Of a stretch of DNA of 23,043 nt, positions 1-8,929 are shown in pieces. Below the pieces are notes generated by a model. It was not told where the DNA came from and searched no databases. It saw only the letters and a program-made list of their open reading frames with translations. The position numbers and the translations under genes were made by a program. Source of the stretch: Thermoproteota archaeon. GTDB lineage: Archaea > Thermoproteota > Thermoprotei > Thermoproteales > Thermocladiaceae. The stretch lies in assembly GCA_013153895.1 (NCBI GenBank), contig JAADDN010000063.1, positions 1-23,043 on the forward strand. Direction: 5' to 3'. Position 1 is the first letter of the stretch, and every line of letters begins with the position of its first letter.

Positions 1-1416
1 TGAAATAATCTCACGAAGCCTATAGTACCTCTCCTTCAATTCTTCCTCTCTACTAACATATCTCTCATACTTTCTAATCTTGATCTCTACAAGAGAGATC
101 CTCTCACGAAGTCTTTCAAGTTCCTGACTCTTCTCTTCTAACAATCTTGCCTTATCTTGATCAGATAGCTCTCTTCCACATAATGGACATACTCCCTTAC
201 TATCCTTTAGAAGCTTGATCTCATCCTCAAGCTTAGTCTTCAGAGCTTGTAGACTTGCAATCTCCTCCTTAAACTTGTCAAGAAGCTTCTTAGCTTTCTC
301 AATCTTCCTAAGCTTCTCCTCGATCTGTACAACATCCTTTTCAAGCTGTTCAATATTATTTAACTCACGTTCAAGTTTCTCAAGTTCCTGTCTTCTTCTC
401 TCAATTATTACTTTAAATCTCTCACATGTTTTCTCCCTGTTCTCAATCTCCTTAAGCTCAACCTCTAGACGAGCTCTCGATTCTCTCAACTTATCTAACC
501 TATTCCTCAGTTTTGTTTCTTCATTAACAAATAAATCCAGTTCTTCTAACCTTTTTCTAAGAGAGATCATTTCCTTAGATATCTCCTCAAGCTCACGCTT
601 CTTCTCCTCAAGTTTCTCGAGTTCTCTCTCCTTCTCCTTAAGTAGGACCTCAAGCTCACGTATCTTATCAACATCCTGCTTAACTTCCTCAAGCTCTTTC
701 TCAACACTGCACTTCTTTTCCTCTAACTCTATCCTCTTTCTCTCAAGCTCTTCTAAAAGATTTTCAAGTTTTTTAACCTCCTCCCTATATTGTTGTATGT
801 TTTTGCTCAATTTTGTTATCTCTTCATCTATTATAGATATCTTTCCCTCAATACGTCTAAGATGCATCTCAGCAAGCTTCCTAACTTCCTTAAGATAGTC
901 ACTTCTAAGTTTCTCTAAAGACTCTATTTTCAGGACTTTATCAAGCTTTGTCTCAGTTCGTTTACTACTATCCAATATTGATCTAAGTTCTCCCTGTCTA
1001 ACATAAAGAAGTTCAGAAAATACGCTTACAGAGACGTTAAGTATCTTTTCTACGAAGCTTGTAACCTCTTTATCTCTTGAAGCAACTCTCCTACCTGACT
1101 CATCTAGTACGTATGTGTTAGCTTCAACAGTCTTCTCTGGAGTAAATACACGCTGTATAGTGTACATTTTACCATCTATACCTCTCACTTTAACTCTAAT
1201 CACAGCTGTACGAGATTTAACTCGGACAAGATCTGCAAGTCTAAGTCTCGATCTTCTCAACCATTCAGATCCGTATAGGGCATATGCTAGAGCGTCAAGT
1301 ATCGATGATTTACCAGCACCATTAGGACCATATATGAAGTTTATACCCTCGGTAAGCTTAGCTCTACCACTTACTATAGATTTAAAGTTCTCTATACTGA
1401 TCTCACATATGGACAT
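1..1416 (-). CDS. rad50: DNA double-strand break repair ATPase Rad50 (partial, 3' end outside window)
   Basis: ABC/SMC-type ATPase that pairs with Mre11 to tether and process DNA ends. The 472 visible residues start with MSICEISIENF and carry Walker A GPNGAGKSS at residues 30-38. They continue into a long Glu/Lys/Leu-rich coiled coil and reach the zinc hook CPLCGR (Cys410, Cys413), after which the returning coil begins. The second half, with signature motif and Walker B, lies beyond the left edge. The ATG at 1416 is 6 bp after the mre11 stop, so it is the last known gene of the nurA-herA-mre11-rad50 operon. The coiled coil explains the long Ser-rich open frame on the opposite strand, which is a shadow. 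Identification is certain; only completeness is unknown. Confidence 0.97.
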   Translation of the reverse strand, partial: MSICEISIENFKSIVSGRAKLTEGINFIYGPNGAGKSSILDALAYALYGSEWLRRSRLRLADLVRVKSRTAVIRVKVRGIDGKMYTIQRVFTPEKTVEANTYVLDESGRRVASRDKEVTSFVEKILNVSVSVFSELLYVRQGELRSILDSSKRTETKLDKVLKIESLEKLRSDYLKEVRKLAEMHLRRIEGKISIIDEEITKLSKNIQQYREEVKKLENLLEELERKRIELEEKKCSVEKELEEVKQDVDKIRELEVLLKEKERELEKLEEKKRELEEISKEMISLRKRLEELDLFVNEETKLRNRLDKLRESRARLEVELKEIENREKTCERFKVIIERRRQELEKLERELNNIEQLEKDVVQIEEKLRKIEKAKKLLDKFKEEIASLQALKTKLEDEIKLLKDSKGVCPLCGRELSDQDKARLLEEKSQELERLRERISLVEIKIRKYERYVSREEELKERYYRLREIIS

Positions 1417-1422
1417 AGTTCA

Positions 1423-2706
1423 TCAGAAGAGTAGAGATCTTATGTCACTGTCCTGCCTAAGCTGTATTCCAAGAACTTTCTCAAATATTCTAACAACACT
1501 AGCTTTCTCACCTCTCTCAACAAGATCTAACAATTCTAGCACTATATTCTCTATCTTTGTCACATCAGGATCATTCTTGAGAACTTCTCTCACAGCTCTC
1601 TTAATTATTATGTCAATACCATAGTACTCTCCTGAAGGTCCTCTATGACTAGTCTTTGGTATAGTTGAGGATGGACGTTCAACATCGATTCTGAAGTCGA
1701 CTCTCAGAACATTCCTAAACAACCTACGAAACTGTGAACACTGTAAGTCGCGTACTGAGTATCCTCTAGCAAGTTTACCCTTGATCTCTATCTGTAGGTA
1801 AGCTTCAGGAAGATCAAACTTCTCAACAGCGTATGCAATATCTCTACGAAGCTTAGCTGGATCAAGCTCATCATACTTGAGTACGAGCTTTATCATTTTT
1901 CTTGAAGGTTGTATACTATATGATGTAACTCTATATTTACCACTTGACTCAGATATCTCGAAGAGTAGAAAGCCCTTGCTAGCCATATCTCGCGTCTTCA
2001 GGATCTTGCCATCCTCTAGAACATAAGTCTCGAACTCTCTTGAATCCCATATCTCGAGGCTTCCGGAGTAAAATACTGGTAACTTAGGATGCCTAAGATT
2101 GAAATCGTGAATATGACCGCACAGAAAGAGTACATCTCTACCATCTAATGCTGATTCTATAATCTTTGAACTTATCGTATAGTAATCAATATTAGGCATT
2201 GGATAGAGGTATGGAGTACCCTCAACATACTGATGTAAGAGGACAACATTAGGCTTGCTCTCAGATAATGAGTTTAGTATATATGCATAAAGCTTGTTCT
2301 GATGCTCAGTATATATACAGCCATAACATATGAAGTTTACGTCGCCTATCTTTACACTACCCTTCTCAACATATTCTACAAGTCCCATTGATGATAGGAC
2401 TGATAGAGGATTCTCTGATGGGTTTATTACTGATGCTTCATGATTTCCCCTAATTACTATTACTCTAAGCCCAGCTTCTCTAAGCTTTCTTAAACAATCT
2501 ATAGCATTAATATACGCTAGAGGACCAGGTTTTGCGCTATCGAACAAGTCTCCACATATGACTACGAGATCGAGATCTTTCTCCTCCTTCAATTTCAATA
2601 TCAGGTCTACAGCCCTGTTAAATGCTTTAGCATAATCTTCAGCACGTTTATCAAGTCCATACTGGCGATGACCTATATGTACGTCTGCTAAATGTGCAAT
2701 CAGCAT
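1423..2706 (-). CDS. mre11: DNA double-strand break repair nuclease Mre11
   Basis: Mn-dependent phosphodiesterase of the Mre11-Rad50 complex, acting with HerA and NurA in 5'-end resection. The 427-aa protein shows all metal-binding motifs of the calcineurin-like fold: D8-x-H10, GDLFD with D53, GNHE (N88, H89), H158 in a VLLHQY segment, and GHIH (H198, H200). The C-terminal 150 residues are the less conserved capping and Rad50-binding part. The ATG at 2706 follows the herA stop by 4 bp, and its stop precedes the rad50 start by 6 bp, so translation is probably coupled. Length is usual for archaeal Mre11. Confidence 0.97.
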   Translation of the reverse strand: MLIAHLADVHIGHRQYGLDKRAEDYAKAFNRAVDLILKLKEEKDLDLVVICGDLFDSAKPGPLAYINAIDCLRKLREAGLRVIVIRGNHEASVINPSENPLSVLSSMGLVEYVEKGSVKIGDVNFICYGCIYTEHQNKLYAYILNSLSESKPNVVLLHQYVEGTPYLYPMPNIDYYTISSKIIESALDGRDVLFLCGHIHDFNLRHPKLPVFYSGSLEIWDSREFETYVLEDGKILKTRDMASKGFLLFEISESSGKYRVTSYSIQPSRKMIKLVLKYDELDPAKLRRDIAYAVEKFDLPEAYLQIEIKGKLARGYSVRDLQCSQFRRLFRNVLRVDFRIDVERPSSTIPKTSHRGPSGEYYGIDIIIKRAVREVLKNDPDVTKIENIVLELLDLVERGEKASVVRIFEKVLGIQLRQDSDIRSLLF

Positions 2707-2710
2707 TATC

Positions 2711-4684
2711 TCACCTTATAATACCGTCACCTAGTCTTAAATTACCGTCTAGAAAAGCCTTAGCTAATAGCTGCATCACGTGACTGCATGGTGTTAACAT
2801 GACTCCATTACATTTTGTACAGGACCAGGATCTCTCGTTCAATCTTACTTCAACATATGCACCTTTCACAAATCCTGATAATACTCCATCCTCGATAACG
2901 TACCTATCGACCATGCATGCCGATAGAAGTGCTTTTTCTGCCTCTACCTTAGGTACATCAATATCAAATATCATGGACACTATCTTACAGAACTCTTCAA
3001 GCTTGTTATCACTAGCAGTTACTGATCTACTCCACTCTGCTACTACGTCTATGTCAGCTCCTCCATAGTCTAGCACACGATCACGTAACCTAATTATTAT
3101 AGGCATTGGAACTACAGGTCCTGTGATTATTGCTTCTCCAACATTTAACTGAGGTATGAGTCTCGAGATCTCGGAATCAACTACCTCGCTTGCCTGTACA
3201 ACAGCATCTATATCTCGAGGATTGACAAGTCTAAGAATTATCTGGCTATTACATTGACTCAAGACGTCAGGGTCTATCCTGGATGGTCTCTGAGTTATTA
3301 TTACTAGATATACTCCAAACTTTCTACCCTCACAAGCGATCTTGGTGAGTGTTTCTATGCTCCACTTTCTCTCTTTACTACGAGGAGGAGCAAATTTGTG
3401 AGCCTCCTCTACAATCACGACTACAGGATAAGGATACTTAGGACCTCTCAGACCTCTAACGTATCTTATCCTAGCTGCAAGTATTCTAGATAACACATGA
3501 TGAACAACATGATCCTGAACTTCATCACTCACACCTGCAAGATTAAGTATCGTTATGTGTCTAGGACGTAATATCTTGTTTAATGGAGTTGAAAAGTATG
3601 TATATACTCTCAATCTCTCAAGCTTTCTTAACCTAATTATGACAGAGGCTGCTACAGCTCTATTCCTCTTATCTTCAGCAAACTCTCTAAGCTCATTAAC
3701 GAGAGACTCTATCCTTCTTCTCAGCTTGAGATCTATATTATTTAGAATTGAAGGATCGAACTTAGGTCTCAATATTGTTGCTAGAGAACTAACAGACTTT
3801 ATCTTACCACTCGCTACAGCTCTAAGTATCCTTCTTATGTTCCTCAACGTACAGAATCTTCTATCTCCAGTAGCCTCTCTAAGCAACTTAACTAGACTAT
3901 GAGCTAGAACGAGAACATGCCTCATCTTTGCAGCATTTGATGGAATTCTCATAAGTGATGCTAATGTATCAGAGTCTATTGTTGCTACATTAATCCTATA
4001 CTTTCTCTCACCTGACTGATACTTCGCTATCTTGAATACTGATACTGCATCCCTATACTCAGGTCCTAATCTCTCGATACTTCTCTTTATCGGTACATAC
4101 TCTCCATGTGGATCTATGACTACTATTGTAGCACCTTTCTTAAGAAGCTCCTCAATAAGGAGGACGCTTGTCCAAGTCTTTCCACTTCCTGTGGCAGCTA
4201 TTATTGCTAGATGCCTACGTAGTCCATTAACGTCTAAGAACGCGGGAATTGACGGTCTTGTAATGAGATATCCAACATGTAGACCACGTCTTTCAGGAAC
4301 CTCAATTAGCTTCCTAACATCGTCATCGTCTGCTAGATAGACTGGACTTCCAACTGGAGGTACTGAGCGAGGTTTCAATATGACGTCACCTTTCCTGAAT
4401 CCTAACGTTATTACTTTTCCTGATAGAACCTCTATAAGGCTCTCATGAGGTGTTGACTCTATGATATCTGCTATATATGACTCAGGTGTGAGTCTGTAAG
4501 GTTCTCTCTTAATATCAAGTATCTGTCCTATGACTTTAATGTTCATAAGCCTACCATCAACCTTATCTGTAACCTCATAGTACACGTAATCGTACCTTGA
4601 TACATTTATTCTCTTTAATGCTACAGATAGTACTCCAGCACCTTCTGCAGCTACTACATAACCTATTGGTTCTCTGTTCATCAT
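2711..4684 (-). CDS. herA: HerA bipolar DNA translocase/helicase with C-terminal SWIM-like zinc motif
   Basis: Hexameric FtsK/HerA-family ATPase that works with the NurA nuclease and Mre11-Rad50 on broken DNA ends. The N-terminal HAS beta-barrel covers about residues 1-135. Walker A ATGSGKT is at 164-170, the DPHGEY strand at 191-196, Walker B VVVIVEEAHKF with Glu426-Glu427, and a TQRPS sensor segment near 464-468. The protein has 657 residues, longer than the roughly 500 of Sulfolobus HerA as I recall it. The extra part, about 550-657, ends in a Cys-x2-Cys-x7-Cys-x-His cluster (C622, C625, C633, H635) after Trp620, which resembles a SWIM zinc finger. The first two codons are both ATG, 2 bp after the nurA stop. 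Confidence 0.95.
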   Translation of the reverse strand: MMNREPIGYVVAAEGAGVLSVALKRINVSRYDYVYYEVTDKVDGRLMNIKVIGQILDIKREPYRLTPESYIADIIESTPHESLIEVLSGKVITLGFRKGDVILKPRSVPPVGSPVYLADDDDVRKLIEVPERRGLHVGYLITRPSIPAFLDVNGLRRHLAIIAATGSGKTWTSVLLIEELLKKGATIVVIDPHGEYVPIKRSIERLGPEYRDAVSVFKIAKYQSGERKYRINVATIDSDTLASLMRIPSNAAKMRHVLVLAHSLVKLLREATGDRRFCTLRNIRRILRAVASGKIKSVSSLATILRPKFDPSILNNIDLKLRRRIESLVNELREFAEDKRNRAVAASVIIRLRKLERLRVYTYFSTPLNKILRPRHITILNLAGVSDEVQDHVVHHVLSRILAARIRYVRGLRGPKYPYPVVVIVEEAHKFAPPRSKERKWSIETLTKIACEGRKFGVYLVIITQRPSRIDPDVLSQCNSQIILRLVNPRDIDAVVQASEVVDSEISRLIPQLNVGEAIITGPVVPMPIIIRLRDRVLDYGGADIDVVAEWSRSVTASDNKLEEFCKIVSMIFDIDVPKVEAEKALLSACMVDRYVIEDGVLSGFVKGAYVEVRLNERSWSCTKCNGVMLTPCSHVMQLLAKAFLDGNLRLGDGIIR

Positions 4685-4686
4685 GC

Positions 4687-6090
4687 TTATGCACCCATTA
4701 TTAACGTATGAATTCTACGACCTTTCACTCCCTCTAGACTCTTTATAGCAACCATCTCATACTCCCTGAACTCACTATCGCTGAACGTTACATAGTTATG
4801 AGCAAGCCAAAGCATTCTATTGTAGTGGAATGGGTCCTTATACTCTGAGTATAACATCTCAAGTGTGCTCCACATGTTAAAGCTATCATAGAATATTTTT
4901 GGTGGTATAGTATCATCAAAGAGTCTCCACTTCGGTATTGTTAGCTCTATTAGTATAGGTGAGTCATCTTTCCTAAACTTTACATATGTCAGTAATATTC
5001 TTGGAAAGTGTTCAAGTTTCTCCTTGACCTTCTTAGCAAATCTCCTATACTCTTCCGCCTCTAAGTCATCACACATCCTCAACATTATGCTATCCTCAAC
5101 TCTATCTATTATCATTCTATATATTGCGTCTGGAGTCACCAGCTTCTTATCATTCATGTATGCGTCAACTATCCCTATCAGTAGTTTTCTAGAGATTGCG
5201 AAGGATATGTTGTTTCTTGATGCTATGTACTCGAGCACGCATGCATCAGTCACGGACTGTGATATCACTATCCTGATTCCTTGCCTAACTAGCTCTCTAT
5301 TAGATCCATTATACTCTTTAGCTAGCTCTACAAGCTTCTTCCTATATCTTCTCAGCCAGACTATGCTATACCATTCTGCTCCTCTTGTAAATATCTCATA
5401 CACGTCTGACGAGAAGCTGAAAGATGAGTCGCATTTGAGAGCTTCCTTAAGCATTGTAAATATTATGTGATCCTTCAGCATTTTTAGGCTAGAGTTCTTA
5501 GATACGAATACCACATTCACTCCATAGTTGCTACATAATTCAAGTAGTGAACATAGCTTGTACAGGTTCTCCATTATTTCAGGAACATAGTATAGATCTA
5601 AGAATCCTCTAGTCAGTATGAGATTATGTACAGCGGCTGTAAATCTCGCATATAGGCTACCATCAACAAGCAGATATTTCTCCTTATCGTCTGGTAATGA
5701 TGCAAGCTGCTCAACAACTGCTCTTATACAGGTCTCGAGCTCTGCTATTCCTAGATACGTCCAGTATGCTGCACTGCTAGGGACAGGGAGATACTTCGTC
5801 TTTAATGTACGTACTGGCTGTGCTCCAAAGTTGTTTACAGCTATGGCTCTAGCTATCACTACCTCTGAACCATCTGTGAACGATATTGTACGTATTCCTC
5901 CATCTACTGCAACAACATAGTAATCGTTTCTCTTAGAGAGTCCTCTCAGTCCTCTCCAGACCTCGTCAGGTCTAACGTTGTCAAGTATCTTCAATAGAGA
6001 AGCGTGAGTCCTCTCCTGTCCACTCCTGAGCTTCTCCTTCACGTCCTTCTCGAACTCTCTTGCGTACAGGTCGAAGAACAGGTCAGGCAT
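4687..6090 (-). CDS. nurA: NurA 5'-3' nuclease
   Basis: RNase H-fold nuclease that is driven by HerA to degrade the 5' strand at DNA breaks. The 467-aa protein has the two hallmark acidic strands: VVAVDGG with Asp63, and LLVDGSL with Asp143. Further on there is a VSKNSSLK segment that fits the NurA SKr motif. The ATG at 6090 is the first gene after a promoter-like sequence, making nurA the head of the four-gene operon; the stop lies 2 bp before herA. Archaeal NurA proteins vary in length and this one is at the long end. The gene context with HerA, Mre11 and Rad50 strengthens the call. Confidence 0.92.
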   Translation of the reverse strand: MPDLFFDLYAREFEKDVKEKLRSGQERTHASLLKILDNVRPDEVWRGLRGLSKRNDYYVVAVDGGIRTISFTDGSEVVIARAIAVNNFGAQPVRTLKTKYLPVPSSAAYWTYLGIAELETCIRAVVEQLASLPDDKEKYLLVDGSLYARFTAAVHNLILTRGFLDLYYVPEIMENLYKLCSLLELCSNYGVNVVFVSKNSSLKMLKDHIIFTMLKEALKCDSSFSFSSDVYEIFTRGAEWYSIVWLRRYRKKLVELAKEYNGSNRELVRQGIRIVISQSVTDACVLEYIASRNNISFAISRKLLIGIVDAYMNDKKLVTPDAIYRMIIDRVEDSIMLRMCDDLEAEEYRRFAKKVKEKLEHFPRILLTYVKFRKDDSPILIELTIPKWRLFDDTIPPKIFYDSFNMWSTLEMLYSEYKDPFHYNRMLWLAHNYVTFSDSEFREYEMVAIKSLEGVKGRRIHTLIMGA

Positions 6091-6116
6091 CTCGCGATCT
6101 CATATTACGAGTACGT

Positions 6117-6125
6117 GATTTATTG
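6117..6125 (-). promoter_or_regulatory. Probable TATA box of the nurA-herA-mre11-rad50 operon
   Basis: On the minus strand the sequence reads CAATAAATC, centred about 31 nt before the nurA ATG. This is the usual distance for an archaeal promoter giving a transcript with almost no leader. No other A/T-rich element lies between nurA and the MEMO gene on this strand at that distance. Confidence 0.5.
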
Positions 6126-6194
6126 GTCTGTTGTGTATTTTCTGTAAAGTAGCATACGACAAAACTTTCGGAGAACTTTGCTGAAGATAATCAT

Positions 6195-6203
6195 GTATTA
6201 ATA
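6195..6203 (+). promoter_or_regulatory. Probable TATA box of the MEMO gene
   Basis: GTATTAATA is centred about 28 nt before the ATG at 6227, which predicts transcription starting at or next to the start codon (leaderless). No Shine-Dalgarno-like sequence precedes the ATG. Confidence 0.55.
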
Positions 6204-6226
6204 CCCGGAGAGACTACTATTAACTG

Positions 6227-7114
6227 ATGAAGATTAGAGAGCCAGCAGTAGCTGGAGCATTTTACGAAGGAACAAGAGAGGGACTCATAAGACAGATAGA
6301 GTGGTGCATAACGCATCCTCTTGGTCCTGGAACAACAAGAAGAGAGAGGGATCCAGACGTTACAGCTGTACCTATAGTAATATCTCCACATGCAGGATAC
6401 ATCTTCTCAGGTCCTATAGCAGCTCACTCATACGTAGAATTAAACACTTATGAGAAGCCTAGAACAGTAATAATAGCAGGACCAAACCACTACGGCATAG
6501 GTGCACCAGTAGCAATAATGGTTGAAGGAGTATGGAGAACCCCTCTAGGAGATGTTGAGATAGATACAGAGATTGCGAGAGAACTCATGAGATACTGCAA
6601 GATCCTCGAACCTGACTGGTACGCCTTCATGAGAGAACATAGTCTTGAAGTACAGCTACCGTTTCTACAGTACTTCTATAATAATGATTTCAAGATAGTT
6701 CCAATATGCATGTTCTATCAGGGAATAGATGCAGCAGAAGAGCTTGGTAGAGCAATTGCTCGAGTAATAGCATCAAGAGAACCTGGAGAGATAGTGTATG
6801 TAGCATCAACAGACTGGAATCACTATGAACCTCATGAGGTGACAGTAAAGAAAGATCTTAAAGCAATAGAGAGAGTACTTGAACTAGACTTGAAAGGATT
6901 CTACAGAGTAATATCAGAGTACTCAATATCAGTATGTGGATATGGGCCAGTTGGAGCAAGCATAGTTGCTGCACGTGAGCTAGGAGTAAAGAAGGTTAAA
7001 CTACTGAAACATGCAACATCAGGAGACGTGGTTAAGGTATATCCAGAACTTTATGGTGATCTAATATATAGTGACGAGGTAGTAGGATATGCCTCTATTG
7101 CATTCTACCTATAA
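6227..7114 (+). CDS. MEMO1 family protein
   Basis: Member of the MEMO family, related in fold to class III extradiol dioxygenases; human MEMO1 binds metal, but the archaeal role is unknown. The 295-aa length is standard. The N-terminus has the typical REPAVAGAFYEG, followed by SPHAGYIFSGP (H55), GPNHYGIG (H88), STDWNHYEPH (H199) and CGYGPVGA (C237). H55, H88 and C237 match the three metal ligands known in human MEMO1, so the site looks intact. The gene is transcribed alone and its 3' end overlaps the convergent gene below by 20 bp. ATG start fits the upstream TATA box. Confidence 0.93.
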   Translation: MKIREPAVAGAFYEGTREGLIRQIEWCITHPLGPGTTRRERDPDVTAVPIVISPHAGYIFSGPIAAHSYVELNTYEKPRTVIIAGPNHYGIGAPVAIMVEGVWRTPLGDVEIDTEIARELMRYCKILEPDWYAFMREHSLEVQLPFLQYFYNNDFKIVPICMFYQGIDAAEELGRAIARVIASREPGEIVYVASTDWNHYEPHEVTVKKDLKAIERVLELDLKGFYRVISEYSISVCGYGPVGASIVAARELGVKKVKLLKHATSGDVVKVYPELYGDLIYSDEVVGYASIAFYL

Positions 7115-7568
7115 TGTTCTCCAACATCTTCTTTATACTTCTAACAACCTTATAGACCCCTGACTCAACAGTAACCTTACCATCACACCCAACTTTGATA
7201 ATCCTTACCTTACCATTAGCCTGAAGCTTAAACTTATACCCATCCCTAACCTGCCATACGTCAACTATCTTCCACTCTGGGAATCTTCGTGCAACAATAA
7301 TCGTAGCAGAACGTTTATCGATGCAGAATGTTGCTGAGTCACTAGGCTCAATATTGACAACCTCTTCAATACTCTTAATCTCACCTTCAAGATTAGCTAT
7401 AACTTTAAATGTTCTTAAACCAGAGGAGAAGTACATAACTATCTCACCATTCTCAAACTCTACTCTCAAGAATCTTAGACTCTTCTCATCAATATTCATA
7501 ACACTAGATATAACTCTCCTAGCTCTATTCCTAACTGACTGAAGAATACTCTGAAGGTTTTCAGACAT
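7095..7568 (-). CDS. Hypothetical protein, 157 aa
   Basis: I do not recognise this protein. It begins with a Ser/Asn/Arg-rich probable helix (MSENLQSILQSVRNRARR), followed by alternating beta-strand-like stretches with many Val, Ile, Lys and Glu residues. Cys81 and Cys127 are the only cysteines by my count. The middle holds a possible VWQVRDGYKFKLQANGKVRII beta-hairpin. There is no signal peptide, membrane segment or obvious catalytic motif. A TATA box lies 28 nt before its ATG, so it seems to be expressed as a single gene. It converges with the MEMO gene with a 20-bp overlap. The clean promoter and conserved-looking composition support it as a real gene. Confidence 0.75.
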   Translation of the reverse strand: MSENLQSILQSVRNRARRVISSVMNIDEKSLRFLRVEFENGEIVMYFSSGLRTFKVIANLEGEIKSIEEVVNIEPSDSATFCIDKRSATIIVARRFPEWKIVDVWQVRDGYKFKLQANGKVRIIKVGCDGKVTVESGVYKVVRSIKKMLENIIGRMQ

Positions 7569-7590
7569 TATTTAAGCTGTACTTACGAGG

Positions 7591-7600
7591 TTATTTATAG
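7591..7600 (-). promoter_or_regulatory. Probable TATA box of the 157-aa hypothetical gene
   Basis: CTATAAATAA on the minus strand, centred about 28 nt before the ATG at 7568. It sits between that start and the stop codon of the YkgJ-like gene at 7606, so the hypothetical gene is not simply the tail of the upstream transcript. Confidence 0.6.
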
Positions 7601-7605
7601 TAATC

Positions 7606-8193
7606 TCACAAGATAGGTACCTTACTCCAATACTCCAACAAGACCTCTATAAGCTGGTTGACTGTTGATATCTCTCTGCTCATAAATAACCTATAATGTT
7701 GCTCAATCTCTCTAACATATATATCAAGCATAGATCTCTCATAACTTAAATCAACATCATACTTAACCATTGGACAAGAATCATCGAGACCAGTTATCTT
7801 TAGAGGATATGCTCTACAAGCCATAGGTCTTACAGGATATATTGAACATCTATCATCATCTCTTAAAAATATGCAGGAATTATCTTCACGCTTTTTCAAC
7901 TTTATTATTAATAAATTTTCAAAATACTTTCCAAGCCTTCTCTTCAACTCATTAATAGTTTCATAACTTATATAGACATTAAATCTCTCAGGTAAGATCT
8001 TACATAGATATTCCTCATGAGTATACACTTCAAAATATTTCAAAACGTTTTCAGGCTTCTCATTTAGGTACTTAAGTATCCTAACTACGTCAAATATTGT
8101 GATGTTTGGGCTTGGACCTTTACAGCATCTTGCTCCACATTGTTTACATATTTCTTCTTTTCTTATCATTACCTCCTCTATGAACAGCTTCAA
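7606..8193 (-). CDS. YkgJ-like Fe/Zn-chelating cysteine-cluster protein
   Basis: Member of the YkgJ (UPF0153) cysteine-cluster family, thought to bind iron or zinc; no reaction is established. The 195-aa protein has CKQCGARCC (C16, C19, C23, C24) near the N-terminus. The second cluster is C107, C116 and C126 in CIFLRDDDRCSIYPVRPMAC, followed by RAYPL, the usual family ending. The start at 8193 overlaps the end of the GGGP synthase gene by 50 bp; a second ATG at 8169 (residue 9) still keeps the full first cluster and would shorten the overlap to 26 bp. It is probably co-transcribed with GGGP synthase and elf1. Confidence 0.88.
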   Translation of the reverse strand: MKLFIEEVMIRKEEICKQCGARCCKGPSPNITIFDVVRILKYLNEKPENVLKYFEVYTHEEYLCKILPERFNVYISYETINELKRRLGKYFENLLIIKLKKREDNSCIFLRDDDRCSIYPVRPMACRAYPLKITGLDDSCPMVKYDVDLSYERSMLDIYVREIEQHYRLFMSREISTVNQLIEVLLEYWSKVPIL

Positions 8194-8914
8194 CTATTTT
8201 TCTAAGTTTCTCAGGCTCTCTCTCAACTACTGTTCCTGTCACTATTATATCAGCTCCTGATCTAGCTATCTCATACGCTATCTCTGGCTCTCTTATCCCT
8301 CCACCAACTATGAGAGTACCATTATAAACTTCTCTACTCTTTCTCACTATTTCAGGAGGAACAGGCATCTTAGCACCACTACCTGCCTCAAGGTATAGAA
8401 ATGGGAACTCTAGATATCTTGCAGCAAGCACGTACGCTATTATTATCTCAGGACGAGAGTAAGGTATGACTCTTGCATTACTTACAAAGCCAACTGCACC
8501 ACCATCACCAACAATGAGGTATGCGAGAGGCATAGTCTCTAGGTTCCTATAAGATTTATATAGTATGACTGATGCTTGCATTTGAGCATCAATTATGTAA
8601 TATATGTTTGAGCTGTTTAAAACAACTATGAACCATAGTGCATCAGCTTTACTACTTATTGATGATAAGTTTCCTGGAAAGAGAATCACAGGGATGCTGA
8701 CCTCTCTCTTAAGCTCAGAAAGATACTCATCGAGTAGTCTCTCGTTAACTCCTAGAGAACCTCCAACCATTATAGCAGATGATCCAGCATTCTCAGCTTG
8801 TTTTCCAAGCTTGACAAAAGTCTCTACGTCTACCTTATCAGGATCTAGTAAGGTCATGTGTATTGTTCCATATTTCTCAATTTCTCTAAGTATGTACTCG
8901 CGTACTTTACCCAT
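8144..8914 (-). CDS. Geranylgeranylglyceryl phosphate synthase
   Basis: Prenyltransferase that joins geranylgeranyl diphosphate to sn-glycerol-1-phosphate, the first committed step of archaeal ether-lipid synthesis. It is a TIM barrel of PcrB/GGGPS type. The 256-aa protein shows DPDK (24-27), VGGS (50-53), LFPG (78-81), YLEAGSGA (174-181), GGGIR (204-208) and IVTGTVVE (224-231), all typical phosphate- and Mg-binding segments. The ATG at 8914 is 15 bp after the elf1 stop without a clear promoter of its own, so it is likely read from the elf1 promoter. The 3' end overlaps the YkgJ-like gene in another frame. Confidence 0.95.
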   Translation of the reverse strand: MGKVREYILREIEKYGTIHMTLLDPDKVDVETFVKLGKQAENAGSSAIMVGGSLGVNERLLDEYLSELKREVSIPVILFPGNLSSISSKADALWFIVVLNSSNIYYIIDAQMQASVILYKSYRNLETMPLAYLIVGDGGAVGFVSNARVIPYSRPEIIIAYVLAARYLEFPFLYLEAGSGAKMPVPPEIVRKSREVYNGTLIVGGGIREPEIAYEIARSGADIIVTGTVVEREPEKLRKIVEAVHRGGNDKKRRNM

Positions 8915-8929
8915 TTAAGATATGTTAAG

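Noticed and set aside
215..898. Long Ser/Leu-rich open frame on the plus strand
   Set aside because: It is antisense to the Rad50 coiled coil; Glu/Lys/Leu-rich codons on the minus strand read as Ser/Phe/Leu on the other. No promoter or family match.
3505..3530. ATGATGA and CTGA 11 nt apart on the plus strand, like a C/D half
   Set aside because: Inside and antisense to herA, with no C' and second D box at suitable distance; a two-box hit is expected by chance.
6191..6391. 66-codon open frame on the minus strand across the MEMO start
   Set aside because: Cys- and Ser-rich shadow of the MEMO gene, which has clear family motifs.
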